From the NCBI GenBank assembly GCA_035465395.1, contig DATHRK010000051.1, forward strand, positions 53,220-117,219: a DNA stretch of 64,000 nucleotides, given 5' to 3'. Made by a program: the position numbers and the translations under genes. Source of the DNA: DATHRK01 sp035465395 (GTDB lineage: Bacteria > Gemmatimonadota > Gemmatimonadetes > Longimicrobiales > RSA9). The notes under the pieces are model-generated. The model worked only from the letters and a program-made list of their open reading frames with translations, was not told where the DNA came from and made no database searches. Shown piece after piece: positions 1-8,185 of the stretch (within the stretch, counting starts at the first letter, position 1; every line of letters begins with the position of its first letter).

Positions 1-1
1 C

Positions 2-550
2 TCGGAGGCCCAGCTGGAGAAGACGCGGTCCCACATCGAGGACGCGATCGAGCGCGGCGCCCGCCTCGTGAGCGGCGGACGGGCGAGGCCCGACCTGGGA
101 CCCTGGTTCCACGAGCCGACGATCCTGGAGCGGGTCGCCGCCGACTCGCTGGCCGCCAACCACGAGACCTTCGGTCCCGTGGTGTCCCTGGCAGCGTTCG
201 CCGACGAGGACGAGGCCGTGCGCCTCGCCAATCGGGGTACGTACGGGCTCAACGCGAGCGTGTGGACGCGCGACCTCGGCCGTGGACGGCGTTTCGCGAC
301 CCGCATCCGCGCCGGCACCGTCAACGTCAACGACGCGTATGGTCCGGCATGGGCTTCCGTCGACGCGCCCATGGGAGGTTTCGGGGATTCGGGGTCGGGT
401 CGCCGTCACGGCGCCGACGGCATTCTGAAGTACACCGCGTCCCAGACGGTCGCGGTGCAGACCGGCCACCCGCTCGTGACGCCGGCGGGCCTCGGTCACG
501 ACCTGAGCGCGCGGGCGGTGCGTGCCTGGCTGCGATGGCTGGGTCGCTAG
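2..550 (+). CDS. Aldehyde dehydrogenase, C-terminal part (succinate-semialdehyde type)
   Basis: The frame is already open at the left edge, so the N-terminus, the NAD-binding core and the catalytic Cys/Glu lie outside the window; 182 residues are visible. Seen: the ALDH C-terminal landmarks, including ETFGPVVS (the conserved E-x-F-GP element), GLNASVWTRD, RAGTVNVND and a terminal APMGGFGDSGSGRRHG stretch. The last resembles the APMGG...SG.GRR signature of actinobacterial GabD2-type succinate-semialdehyde dehydrogenases, which oxidise succinate semialdehyde to succinate with NAD(P)+ in the cytosol. The ALDH superfamily is secure; substrate is inferred from this local similarity only and another aliphatic aldehyde is possible. 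The stop lies 103 nt before the cyclase-family gene on the same strand, so co-transcription is possible. Confidence 0.85.
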   Translation, partial: SEAQLEKTRSHIEDAIERGARLVSGGRARPDLGPWFHEPTILERVAADSLAANHETFGPVVSLAAFADEDEAVRLANRGTYGLNASVWTRDLGRGRRFATRIRAGTVNVNDAYGPAWASVDAPMGGFGDSGSGRRHGADGILKYTASQTVAVQTGHPLVTPAGLGHDLSARAVRAWLRWLGR

Positions 551-653
551 CATGCCCGCGCGAGGCGCGGCGCCGCTGCCCTCGCGCGGCGTGACCGATG
601 CGGCGATCCTGTCAGCGTCCGCCGCCGTTGCCCGCACGAACGAGGGAGGTACC

Positions 654-1571
654 ATGCCCGCCGATAGCCGCAACCCGGGTCCGCCGATCGTAGCGCGACC
701 CGCGCACCGCCTGCCAGCCGCGGCGACGCCTGCCGCCCTGCTTCTTCTCGTGGCGACGGCGTGCGCGGAAGCGCCGTCCGACGATGGTGGAGGAGCCGGG
801 GCCGACGGCGCCGCGCGGGCCGTATCACTGTCGGAGGCGTTCGACCCGGCCCGCGTCCGCATGGTGGATCTCAGCCACGCCTACGACGAGAACACCGTCT
901 ACTGGCCCACCTCCCCCACGCGCTTCGAGTTCGACACCCTCTCCTACGGGGACACGCCGGGCGGTTGGTTCTACTCGGCCTTCTCGGTCGCGACCCCCGA
1001 GCACGGCGGAACCCACCTCGACGCGCCGATCCACTTCGCGCGCGGGGCCCATACCGCCGATCAGGTGCCGCTCGATCGGCTCGTCGCGCCGGCCGTCGTC
1101 ATCGACGCCTCCGAGGCCGCCGCGGCCGATCCCGACTACCTCCTCACGACGGACGACATCGCCGCGTTCGAGGCCGAGCACGGGCCTATCCCGGAGAACA
1201 CCATCGTGCTGATGCGAACCGGCTGGGACGAGCGCTGGCCCGACCCGCTGCGCTACCTGGGGGACGACACGCCGGGCGACGCGTCGAACCTGCATTTCCC
1301 CGGCTTCGGCGAGGCTGCCGCGCGCGTGCTGGTAGAGGAGCGGGGCGTCGCCGCGTTGGGGGTCGACGTGGCGTCGATCGACTACGGGCAGTCGGCGGAC
1401 TTCCCCGTCCACCGGCTGGCGATGGCGCGGAACGTCCCGGGTCTGGAGAACCTCGCGAACCTGGACGAGCTCCCCGCGACCGGCGCCATCGTCATCGCGC
1501 TGCCGATGAAGATCCGCGGCGGATCGGGCGGACCGTTGAGGGCGATCGCGCTGATCCCCCGGCAGAACTGA
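654..1571 (+). CDS. Cyclase-family (kynurenine formamidase-like) lipoprotein
   Basis: A 305-residue protein. The ATG at 654 is chosen because GAGGGAGG lies at 642-649 and because it gives a lipoprotein signal peptide with lipobox LVATAC. The core carries the cyclase-family (PF04199) metal motif HGGTHLDAPIHF, with metal-ligand candidates H117, H121, D123 and H127. Known members are Mn/Zn-dependent hydrolases such as bacterial kynurenine formamidase (KynB) and isatin hydrolase. KynB is cytosolic, whereas this one should be anchored in the envelope, so a tryptophan-catabolic role is doubtful and no kyn genes are nearby. The substrate is unknown. It faces the cyclophilin gene convergently across a short hairpin. 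Confidence 0.85.
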   Translation: MPADSRNPGPPIVARPAHRLPAAATPAALLLLVATACAEAPSDDGGGAGADGAARAVSLSEAFDPARVRMVDLSHAYDENTVYWPTSPTRFEFDTLSYGDTPGGWFYSAFSVATPEHGGTHLDAPIHFARGAHTADQVPLDRLVAPAVVIDASEAAAADPDYLLTTDDIAAFEAEHGPIPENTIVLMRTGWDERWPDPLRYLGDDTPGDASNLHFPGFGEAAARVLVEERGVAALGVDVASIDYGQSADFPVHRLAMARNVPGLENLANLDELPATGAIVIALPMKIRGGSGGPLRAIALIPRQN

Positions 1572-1600
1572 CCCCGGCGCCGGACCGAGCGCGGCCGGGC

Positions 1601-1620
1601 GCCTGACCGGCGGGTCAGGC
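1601..1620. terminator. Short hairpin between convergent genes
   Basis: A perfect 8-bp inverted repeat, GCCTGACC / GGTCAGGC with loop GGCG, lies between the cyclase gene and the cyclophilin gene and overlaps the cyclophilin stop codon. No T-run follows on either strand, so it is at best a weak bidirectional terminator or a 3'-end-stabilising hairpin. Confidence 0.35.
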
Positions 1621-2079
1621 CACCTGGACGCTCTCGATGGTCACCGGCTCGAGCGGTCGATCGCCGCGGTCGGTCGGCAGAGAGCCGATCGCCTGCACGA
1701 CGTCCAGACCGTCGGTGACCTTGCCGAACACGGCGTGCTTGCCGTCGAGCCACGCGGTGGGCGCCAGCGTGATGAAGAACTGCGACCCGCCGGTATTGGG
1801 CCCGGCGTTCGCCATCGACAGGATTCCCGGGCCCTCGTGTCCGAGCTCGGGATGGAACTCGTCGGGGATGGTGTATCCGGGTCCGCCGCGGCCTGTGCCG
1901 GTGGGGTCGCCTCCCTGGATCATGAACCCCTCGATGATCCGATGGAAGACCACGCCGTCGTAGTATCCCTTCTCCGCGAGGTCGATGAAGTTCGCGGTCG
2001 TCTTCGGGGCACGTTCTTCGAACAGCTCGATGGAAAACGAGCCGTGGTTGGTCTCGATGGTCGCCGTGCGGTTGGGCAC
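1615..2079 (-). CDS. Cyclophilin-type peptidyl-prolyl cis-trans isomerase
   Basis: A 154-residue single-domain cyclophilin that catalyses cis-trans isomerisation of X-Pro bonds. Seen: the family core FHRIIEGFMIQGGDPTGTG (catalytic Arg in FHRI), MANAGPNTGGSQFFIT (the Gln/Phe substrate pocket), and WLDGKHAVFGKV. No signal peptide is present, so it should be cytosolic. The start is a GTG at 2079 preceded by GAGGAG at good spacing. Longer in-frame extensions upstream are low-complexity and would run through a stable hairpin at 2113-2133, so they are rejected. The leader hairpin followed by a T-rich run is unusual for this gene (see separate entry). Confidence 0.92.
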   Translation of the reverse strand: MPNRTATIETNHGSFSIELFEERAPKTTANFIDLAEKGYYDGVVFHRIIEGFMIQGGDPTGTGRGGPGYTIPDEFHPELGHEGPGILSMANAGPNTGGSQFFITLAPTAWLDGKHAVFGKVTDGLDVVQAIGSLPTDRGDRPLEPVTIESVQVA

Positions 2080-2386
2080 GTGGGGCTCCTCTGTATTGCT
2101 TGAAATACGAAAACCGGCGCCGGAAGCGCCGGTCCGGGTCGGCAAGATAGCGGGAGCGCGGGCGCGGCGCCGCCCGCGGGCCGGCCTGCCGTGCGTCGCT
2201 CGACTGCGCATCGGCCCCCGTGGCCGGCTCAGTACCCGAAAACGGCGAGGCTCCTTCTATCTGCAACGCCCCCAGTCCCCTGTGCGGGACGCGGCGGCGA
2301 ACTCGCGCGTCCGAGCCCGTGTACGACCGAACGCACCCCGCGGGGCCTCCAGCGCTCCGCACCACACCCCGGACCGGGAGGACGCC
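2080..2386. other. Divergent intergenic region, no gene seen
   Basis: 307 bp between the cyclophilin gene (minus) and the TonB-like gene (plus). Apart from the leader hairpin and the Shine-Dalgarno GGGAGG just before 2387, I see no conserved coding frame or RNA gene. It should hold the two divergent promoters, but I cannot place them by eye. Confidence 0.6.
2105..2133 (-). promoter_or_regulatory. Terminator-like hairpin in the cyclophilin 5' leader
   Basis: On the minus strand an 8-bp perfect stem (ACCGGCGC / GCGCCGGT, 5-nt loop) is followed directly by TTTTCGTATTT. It sits about 35-55 nt upstream of the GTG start of the cyclophilin gene. No minus-strand gene lies immediately upstream that would need terminating, because the adjacent TonB-like gene is on the plus strand. 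It could be an attenuator in the leader or a block to antisense transcription. Structure and position are seen; function is inferred. Confidence 0.45.
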
Positions 2387-3037
2387 ATGCAACCCGACCA
2401 GCTCACCGCCAACGAACGCTTCAAGAGGGGCAGCGGTACGCGTACGTGGAGCGCGATCGCCGTCGCCGTGGCCCTCCACTTCGGGGCGTTCCTGCTCTGG
2501 CCCGCCGCGACGCCCGTCGACCTGGGGGCGACGCCGGCACCGGACTCGGTCGTGGTCATGCCGCCGCCGCCCGTGCCGCTGCCACCTCCGCCGGAAAACG
2601 TGCCGACGCCGCGCGCGCCGGTGATCACGGTGGACGCGCCCGAGCACGTGACGATGGACCCCACCGACGTTTGGAGGCCGGGGCCCGTGGTGCCTCCTCC
2701 GGTCCGCGAGTCCGATACCGGGTCGGATCCGGGTCCCTTCGTCCCGTTCACCGTGCCGCCGCGCCTGACCAACGGGGACGCCGTCCTGCGCGAGCTGCGT
2801 AGCCGCTACCCGACGCCGCTGCGCAACGTCGGCCTCGAGGGCACCGTGATGATCTGGGTGCGGGTGGCCGAGGACGGCACGGTGGTGGACGCGCGGGTGA
2901 AGGAAACGAGCGGCCGAGCTCTCTTCGATGAGGTGGCGCTCGACGTGGCGCACCTCATGCGCTTCCGCCCCGCGCAGAACCTGGATCGGCCGGTCTCCGT
3001 CTGGGTGGCGGTTCCCGTGTCCTTCCGGCTGCGCTGA
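2387..3037 (+). CDS. TonB C-terminal domain energy-transducer protein
   Basis: A 216-residue TonB-family protein. Layout: short cytosolic N-terminus; one membrane anchor at about residues 20-38; a Pro-rich spacer (MPPPPVPLPPPPENVP); then a C-terminal TonB domain at about residues 125-216, containing RYPTPLRNVGLEGTVMIWVRV, DARVKETSGRALFDE and MRFRPA. TonB proteins couple the proton-motive force, through ExbB/ExbD, to outer-membrane receptors. No exbB/exbD or TonB-dependent receptor lies beside it. The ATG at 2387 is preceded by CGGGAGG. A strong terminator follows at 3060. The family is secure; the receptor served is unknown. Confidence 0.9.
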   Translation: MQPDQLTANERFKRGSGTRTWSAIAVAVALHFGAFLLWPAATPVDLGATPAPDSVVVMPPPPVPLPPPPENVPTPRAPVITVDAPEHVTMDPTDVWRPGPVVPPPVRESDTGSDPGPFVPFTVPPRLTNGDAVLRELRSRYPTPLRNVGLEGTVMIWVRVAEDGTVVDARVKETSGRALFDEVALDVAHLMRFRPAQNLDRPVSVWVAVPVSFRLR

Positions 3038-3059
3038 CGCGCGACCCGTCGGATGCCAA

Positions 3060-3092
3060 GGGGGGAGCGGCCAGGCCGCTCCCCCCGTCTTG
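3060..3092 (+). terminator. Rho-independent terminator after the TonB-like gene
   Basis: A perfect 13-bp inverted repeat, GGGGGGAGCGGCC / GGCCGCTCCCCCC around a single central base (real loop a few nt), is followed by GTCTTGTAT. It lies 23 nt after the TonB-like stop and 28 nt from the convergent metalloprotease stop, and probably terminates transcription mainly in the plus direction. Confidence 0.75.
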
Positions 3093-3113
3093 TATGGGGA
3101 TACTCCCGCGAGC

Positions 3114-5864
3114 TCAGTCCCCTTCGAGCACCAGCGAAGCCTCCAGCGCCCTGTCGATGCGCGCCTTGGACTCCGTCAGGTGCGCCCGCGTCATGCGGTC
3201 CAGGGAGCCGCTGCCGGCGACCTGCCCGATCCTGCGCGACAACCGCGTCAGCTCGTAGCGCGCCAGCGACCGGGCGTCCTCGGGCGTCGCCGGGTTGAAC
3301 GACGACGATGGACCGTTGCGACGATCGAGGAGCTTGTCGACGAGCTGCTCGAGGTGCGCCCGCTGGAGGTTGCGCCGGAAGCTGTCCACGCTGCGCGCGG
3401 CGCGACCGTTCCATCCGAGCTCCGTCCACACGCCGGTCGTCAGGGCATCGAACAGCTCGGCGACCGTCAACGTCGCCTCGCCCTCGGGCACGCGAGCCTC
3501 GTTGTCGATCATGCGGATGAGCCGCCCGTTGTGCATGAGCTGCGACAGCAGGTTCGACTGCACGAAGCCGATCGTTCCGTGGATCGGGTAGTCGATCGGG
3601 GCGCCCGCGTTGTTGGCCCAGTCGCCGTAGCGGTTCGGCGCGAGCTTGTTGAGCACGTCGGCATCGATGTGGAACGCGCCGGGCGCCAACCCCTCGCGCA
3701 TGATCAGCTCGAGCGCTTCCCGCTCGCGCTCCACCGGGATCGGCACGAACGGCGGCTTGCCGTCGGGGTCGCCCCGGTGGTGCCGGAAGAACTCCGACCC
3801 GCCGATCATCTTCGTCACCGGCACCAGCGCCTGCCAGCGCTCGAAGATCAGGCCGGGCACGGCGGAGCGCAGAAGCTGATAGCCGTCCTGCTCGCCGATC
3901 AGCCGCTCTTCCATCTCCGGGTACACGCGTGCGACCATCGCCGCCCGGTCTCGCGCATAGGCCAACGGATCGGCGCTGAGGTCCCAGGTATTGCTGTAGG
4001 GGTCCACGCCGAGCGGACCCAGGTGGGTGTCCTCGTCGGTGTTGTACGCGTGCAGGGGTCGGGTGGCTTCGCTCGCGATCGCGAGCAGCGCGTCGCGCTC
4101 GTCCAGCGGGTCCGCCGAGCCCTTCGCGCCCTCGTCGTCGATGGGCGTGTGCGCGTAACGGATCGCCCAGACGTCGTAGGCACCCACCTCCGGCATGGCG
4201 TAGAAACCCTGCTTGGACTCGTCGGCCTGGATGTTGGTCGGATTGTAGTCCATGACCGACACCGCGAGGCCGTTTTCGCGCGTGTACTCCTTGTCGTTCA
4301 GGCGATCCCAGGCGATGGCCGACGACGCGCGGAAGTTGTGACGCAACCCCAGCGTGTGTCCGACCTCGTGCATGATGAGGTCCTTCAGCAGCTCGCCCAG
4401 GTGGGCGTCGGGCATCGGCTCCGTACCGTCGATGCGCCCCAACGCCGCCATGGCGGCGTGCTGGAAGCCCAGCTGGTGCGCCTTGCCCATCTCCGCCAGG
4501 CACATGTACTCGGCGACCTCCGCGGGGAGCGAGCGCCCGTAGGCCGTCGCCTCGGTGATTCGCGCCCAGAGCCCGCCCGTGAAGGCGGCCGACTCGGCCG
4601 CGTCGGTGCCGGCCAGCGCGGCGACCGGACCGATCTGCTGCGAGTACTCGTTCGCCCAGCCGGTCACGAAGGTGGAGGAGATGAGGATGTCAGCGTTCAG
4701 GATCTCCCCGGTGCGGGGGTCCACCTGCGAGGGGCCTATGGCGTAGCCCATCTCGTGCGCGGCCGTCCACCGCACGGTGGAGTAGCGCGCGTCCTCGGCG
4801 CTCCACGCCGGATCGTCCGGCGCGTCCAGGGCGACGATGGCGTTGCGGAATCCGGCGGCCTCGTACGCCTTGTTCCAGGCCTCGATGCCGTCGCGGACGT
4901 AGGGCCTGTACGCCGTCGGCACGCTGCGGTCGATGTAGAACGTGATCGGCCGCACGGGCTCGGAGATCGCCGCGGACGGATCCGCCTTCTCGAGCCGCCA
5001 GCGGTTGACGAAACGGACCATGGGCGTCGGCTCGCGGTCGCGGGAGAAGTCGCGCACCGCGGTCAGGAAGTGTCCGACCCGGTCGTCCGCGATCCGGGGC
5101 ACCATCGGCTGCTCCGGAAGGCGGAACAGCGAGTAGCGGAGTCCGATCGGAATCGAGCGAAAATCGGACACGCCGGCTCCCGAGGAGAACGTCGGCCGGT
5201 CGCCCGCCTTGTAGGTCAGCAATGCGTCGATCTCGACGTTGTCCGGAAAGGCCATCACGCCCGAGGCGTAGCTCCGACCCTTGTCGAAGGAGACGGGCTT
5301 GTTGTCGTGGTAGAACGACAGATTGTCGCCGAGATTGGCGTAATCGGAGACGAAGAATTCCGTGGCGTCGATCACCAGCGCCTTGCTGGAGTCGGCTTCG
5401 GCCTGGATGTCGAAGGCCGCCACGATCGAATGCCCGATGTTGTCCTCGAGCGACGTCAGCATCGCCGAGCCCGCGTCCGCCCGGAAGAGCGCGTTGCGGT
5501 GGACCAGGTACAGCTTGTCGCCGTGACGTTCGAAGCGCATGAGGCGGGACCCGCCCACCCGTAGCCCGTCGTGGACGTTGTACACGCCGATCCCCTTCGA
5601 GTAGTGCATGATCAGGCCGAAGTCCGTGTCCAGCTGCTCCGGCGCGATCTCGAGGAAGAGCGTGTTGTCTCGTTTGACGTGCGTCTTGATGAAGCCGTCC
5701 CGCGCCTCGGTGTCCTTGAGCACCTCGGCGTACGGCTTGAACGGGCTGTCCCCGTCCCTCGCCTGCTGCGGCGAAGGCTGGGACGGCGCGCCGGAGCCGC
5801 CGGCGCACGCGGAGACGGCGGCCGCCAGCAGCAGGGCGGCCACGGGAAGGTGTGTCGACTTCAT
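3114..5864 (-). CDS. Secreted zinc-dependent metalloprotease lipoprotein (DUF5117/DUF4953 type)
   Basis: A 916-residue predicted lipoprotein, with MKSTHLPVAALLLAAAVSAC as signal and lipobox. A long N-terminal beta-rich domain (about 40-420) precedes a metzincin-like core holding HEVGHTLGLRH: zinc ligands H499, H503 and H509, general base E500. An upstream AHEMGYAIGPSQ segment and a downstream VMDYNPTNIQ (Met-turn region) match the large 'zinc-dependent metalloprotease' family seen in Bacteroidota and Gemmatimonadota. It probably degrades extracellular or periplasmic protein; the substrate is unknown. The ATG at 5864 is chosen because the frame upstream is open but low-complexity and would bury the signal peptide. 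It is transcribed alone and convergent with the TonB-like gene. Confidence 0.9.
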   Translation of the reverse strand: MKSTHLPVAALLLAAAVSACAGGSGAPSQPSPQQARDGDSPFKPYAEVLKDTEARDGFIKTHVKRDNTLFLEIAPEQLDTDFGLIMHYSKGIGVYNVHDGLRVGGSRLMRFERHGDKLYLVHRNALFRADAGSAMLTSLEDNIGHSIVAAFDIQAEADSSKALVIDATEFFVSDYANLGDNLSFYHDNKPVSFDKGRSYASGVMAFPDNVEIDALLTYKAGDRPTFSSGAGVSDFRSIPIGLRYSLFRLPEQPMVPRIADDRVGHFLTAVRDFSRDREPTPMVRFVNRWRLEKADPSAAISEPVRPITFYIDRSVPTAYRPYVRDGIEAWNKAYEAAGFRNAIVALDAPDDPAWSAEDARYSTVRWTAAHEMGYAIGPSQVDPRTGEILNADILISSTFVTGWANEYSQQIGPVAALAGTDAAESAAFTGGLWARITEATAYGRSLPAEVAEYMCLAEMGKAHQLGFQHAAMAALGRIDGTEPMPDAHLGELLKDLIMHEVGHTLGLRHNFRASSAIAWDRLNDKEYTRENGLAVSVMDYNPTNIQADESKQGFYAMPEVGAYDVWAIRYAHTPIDDEGAKGSADPLDERDALLAIASEATRPLHAYNTDEDTHLGPLGVDPYSNTWDLSADPLAYARDRAAMVARVYPEMEERLIGEQDGYQLLRSAVPGLIFERWQALVPVTKMIGGSEFFRHHRGDPDGKPPFVPIPVEREREALELIMREGLAPGAFHIDADVLNKLAPNRYGDWANNAGAPIDYPIHGTIGFVQSNLLSQLMHNGRLIRMIDNEARVPEGEATLTVAELFDALTTGVWTELGWNGRAARSVDSFRRNLQRAHLEQLVDKLLDRRNGPSSSFNPATPEDARSLARYELTRLSRRIGQVAGSGSLDRMTRAHLTESKARIDRALEASLVLEGD

Positions 5865-6028
5865 CGTGGGGTTCCTCGTGCGATGGGGGACCGGGTTGCG
5901 ATCGACCGCCTGGCATCGGGCGGCTTTGCGGCCTGGGGAACCGCCCGCGCGATGGTTATCGGTCGAGTAACGAACATAGGCCGCCCCGACCCCCGAGGCC
6001 AGCACGGCGCCCCCCCACCGGCGGGTGG

Positions 6029-6523
6029 TCAGCCGGCGTTCGTGCGCGCCCCGAATTTCTGATCCAGCATCAGCAACGCGGCGGCGTTGTCCCCCGCCAT
6101 TTGGAGCTGATCCACCGCCTGCTCGGCGCTGGCCTCCTCCTCCACCTGCTCCGTGATGAACCACTGGAGGGCCACCTGCGTCGCGTTGTCCTGCTTGTCG
6201 CGGGCGAGGTCGTACAGCGCGTCGATCATGCCGGTGACCTTCCGCTCGTGCTCCAAGGCGTGCCGGAAGATCTCGAGGGGCGTGCCCCACTCCGTCGGCG
6301 GCTGATCGATCGCTTCCAACACGACGTGGCCGCCTCGGTCGAGCAGGTAGTCGAACAGCCGCATCCCGTGCCCGAGCTCCTCCTTCGCTTGAAGGCGCAT
6401 CCAGTGAGCGAACCCGCTCAACGCTTGCTCCTCGAAGTGCGCGGCCATGGCGAGGTAGACGTACCCGGAATACAGCTCGTTGCGGATCTGCTCGTTGACG
6501 GCTTCCTGCAGTGCTTCGTCCAT
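6029..6523 (-). CDS. ftnA: Non-heme ferritin
   Basis: A 164-residue four-helix ferritin that stores iron by oxidising Fe(II) at a di-iron centre inside a 24-mer shell. Ferroxidase ligands are visible as E16 (NELYSGYVY), E49 and H52 (KEELGHGM), with further carboxylates in ALEHE and ITEQVEEE. Length and motifs fit prokaryotic FtnA rather than bacterioferritin, because the heme-binding Met is not evident. The ATG at 6523 follows an AGAG-rich Shine-Dalgarno. The next gene upstream on the strand (6555-7073) ends 31 nt away, so the two may share a transcript. Confidence 0.93.
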   Translation of the reverse strand: MDEALQEAVNEQIRNELYSGYVYLAMAAHFEEQALSGFAHWMRLQAKEELGHGMRLFDYLLDRGGHVVLEAIDQPPTEWGTPLEIFRHALEHERKVTGMIDALYDLARDKQDNATQVALQWFITEQVEEEASAEQAVDQLQMAGDNAAALLMLDQKFGARTNAG

Positions 6524-6554
6524 GGGCTCTCTTCGCTGTAGAGGCGACCGATGC

Positions 6555-7073
6555 TCAGTTGGCCGCGTGCACCCGCGCGCAGCCTTCGGTTCGCCGTGTG
6601 TCGGCGATCGCCAGGATCTTCCAGCCGTCCCCGAGGTTCACGAGCTGGAAGGCGTCCACGCCGCAGTGGCGGAACTCGCCGTCGACATAGACGTCGTATT
6701 CGGCCCAGACCGTGGCGAGAGGGCCGTCGATTCGCACTTCCACGTCGAACAGGGGCTCATCGATGGACCGGTCGATGCGCCCGATCGTGGCCACGAAGTC
6801 GTCCACGGGCGTCGTGGCGATCCCCCACGAACCGTCCGGCCGGCGAGCGGGACCCTTGAGCACGCCGCCCTCCACGAACGCGGCGCGGATCATCGCGGTG
6901 TCCTTCGCGCGCATGCCGTCGAAGAGCATGTCGACGGGAACCAGCGCCGCGGCCTCCTCGGGGCTCAGCTCCATGTCCGCGCGCGGCACGTCCTCCCCGG
7001 AGTGCTCGTGTTGGGCGGCGAGCGGTGCCGCTGCGATCAAGAGGGCACCAAGCAACGAAATGCTCGACTTCAT
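6555..7073 (-). CDS. Secreted SnoaL/NTF2-like (DUF4440-type) protein
   Basis: A 172-residue protein with a clear Sec signal peptide, MKSSISLLGALLIAAAPLAA, cut at AQ. The mature part has the NTF2-like layout: a helix with VDMLFDGMRAKDTAMIRAAF, then FDVEVRIDGPLATVWAEYDVYVDGEF, then a terminal strand with GDGWKILAIADTRR. Such periplasmic folds bind small ligands or act as adaptors; no catalytic residues can be assigned. It starts 28 nt downstream of the DEAD-like/cold-shock gene on the same strand and sits upstream of ferritin, so a three-gene transcript is possible. Function unknown. Confidence 0.8.
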   Translation of the reverse strand: MKSSISLLGALLIAAAPLAAQHEHSGEDVPRADMELSPEEAAALVPVDMLFDGMRAKDTAMIRAAFVEGGVLKGPARRPDGSWGIATTPVDDFVATIGRIDRSIDEPLFDVEVRIDGPLATVWAEYDVYVDGEFRHCGVDAFQLVNLGDGWKILAIADTRRTEGCARVHAAN

Positions 7074-7101
7074 GAAGCGTGACTCCGGTTCGTGGGTTCC
7101 G

Positions 7102-8145
7102 TCAGATGGGCTCGACGTCGGCCGCCTCCGGCCCCTTCTGGGTGTCGACGATCGCGAAGCGCACGCGATCCCCCTCCTCGAGGGAGCGGAAGCCTTCGCC
7201 GACGATCGCGCTGTAGTGCACGAATACGTCGTCGTCGCCGCCGTCGGGAAGTAGGAACCCGTATCCCTTGGAATCGTTGAACCATTTCACCACGCCGCTC
7301 ACCCGATCGCCATCGACCGGCGCGGCCCGTCCCGCCGTCTCCTGTCCGTCCGCGGGGGCGGGATCGGCGCCGTCGATTTCGATCCAGCGGGCGGAAGGGG
7401 TCAGGTCGGTCGCGCGGTCGCGCAGCGCGTTGCTCGCCGTCGAGGCCACGAGCACCAGCTGCACCCCGTCCGGCAGGGCATCCAGAACGCGGTCCAAGCG
7501 CCGCGTCAGGTCCGCCCGGTCCAGGATCCGGGCGGCGTCCTCGACGACGGCGAGCCGCACGTCCCGCAGATCCGGCACGCCGTTCCGGAGGTGGCGGTTG
7601 AGCCTGCCCGGCGTAGCTATGACGAGGTCGAACCCCGCACGCAGGTCGCGGATCTGCGTGTCCTCGTCCCCGTCTTCGTGCACCTCCCCCACCCAGATGT
7701 CGTCGGCCTCGGCAAGTGACCGGGCCTGTTCCGCCACGCGGCCCGCGTGGCGGCGATCGTGGCACAGCACGAGCGCCTCGAGACCGTCGCCGGAGGGCGC
7801 CCGATCGAGCGCGGCGATCAGATAGGCCGCCGTCCGCTCCGCTCCTTCGGGCTGGATGAGCACCACGTCCGCGCCATCGGCGAGGGCGGATAGGACCTGT
7901 CCGTGGGCGGGTGTGGGGCGAGGCCACCCCGCGTCGGCCAGCGCGTCGCGGAGGCCGGCGGATCGGACGAGCGCGTCGTACGACGAGGGCGGGGCGGCGC
8001 CTCTCGCGGGCGTCGACGCCGGCCGGCCGGGCCGGGTTGCGGGGCGGTGCGCATCGGCCCGGGCGCGCTCGGCTCGTCCGGCGCGCACGAGAAGGATGAA
8101 GACGACGACCACGGCGAGGGCGATCGCCCACCAGTATTGCAGCAC
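7102..8145 (-). CDS. Membrane-anchored degenerate DEAD-box domain fused to a cold-shock domain
   Basis: 347 residues in three parts. Residues 1-25 form one transmembrane helix (WWAIALAVVVVFILLV). Residues about 56-265 resemble the first RecA-like domain of DEAD-box helicases: a Q-motif-like PTPAHGQ (Q83) and an intact TPGRL (178-182). The ATPase motifs are broken, however: the P-loop reads QPEGAERT with R104 where Lys is needed, motif II reads VVEDAARIL where DEAD is expected, and motif III reads STA rather than SAT. The second RecA domain is absent. Residues 283-347 are a good cold-shock domain with KGYGFL (RNP1) and VFVHYSAI (RNP2). I infer an RNA-binding, non-ATPase membrane protein. The GTG at 8145 is supported by GGAGGAAA upstream. 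Confidence 0.75.
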   Translation of the reverse strand: MLQYWWAIALAVVVVFILLVRAGRAERARADAHRPATRPGRPASTPARGAAPPSSYDALVRSAGLRDALADAGWPRPTPAHGQVLSALADGADVVLIQPEGAERTAAYLIAALDRAPSGDGLEALVLCHDRRHAGRVAEQARSLAEADDIWVGEVHEDGDEDTQIRDLRAGFDLVIATPGRLNRHLRNGVPDLRDVRLAVVEDAARILDRADLTRRLDRVLDALPDGVQLVLVASTASNALRDRATDLTPSARWIEIDGADPAPADGQETAGRAAPVDGDRVSGVVKWFNDSKGYGFLLPDGGDDDVFVHYSAIVGEGFRSLEEGDRVRFAIVDTQKGPEAADVEPI

Positions 8146-8185
8146 GTTGGGTGTTTCCTCCGGTCAACTCGGTACGAGGCGCACA

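Noticed and set aside
2928..5564. Long open plus-strand frame (over 850 codons) across the metalloprotease gene
   Set aside because: It is the antisense of a gene with strong G/C third positions, which suppresses stops. The product is Arg/His/Val-rich with no motif, while the minus strand has signal peptide, HExxH and Met-turn.
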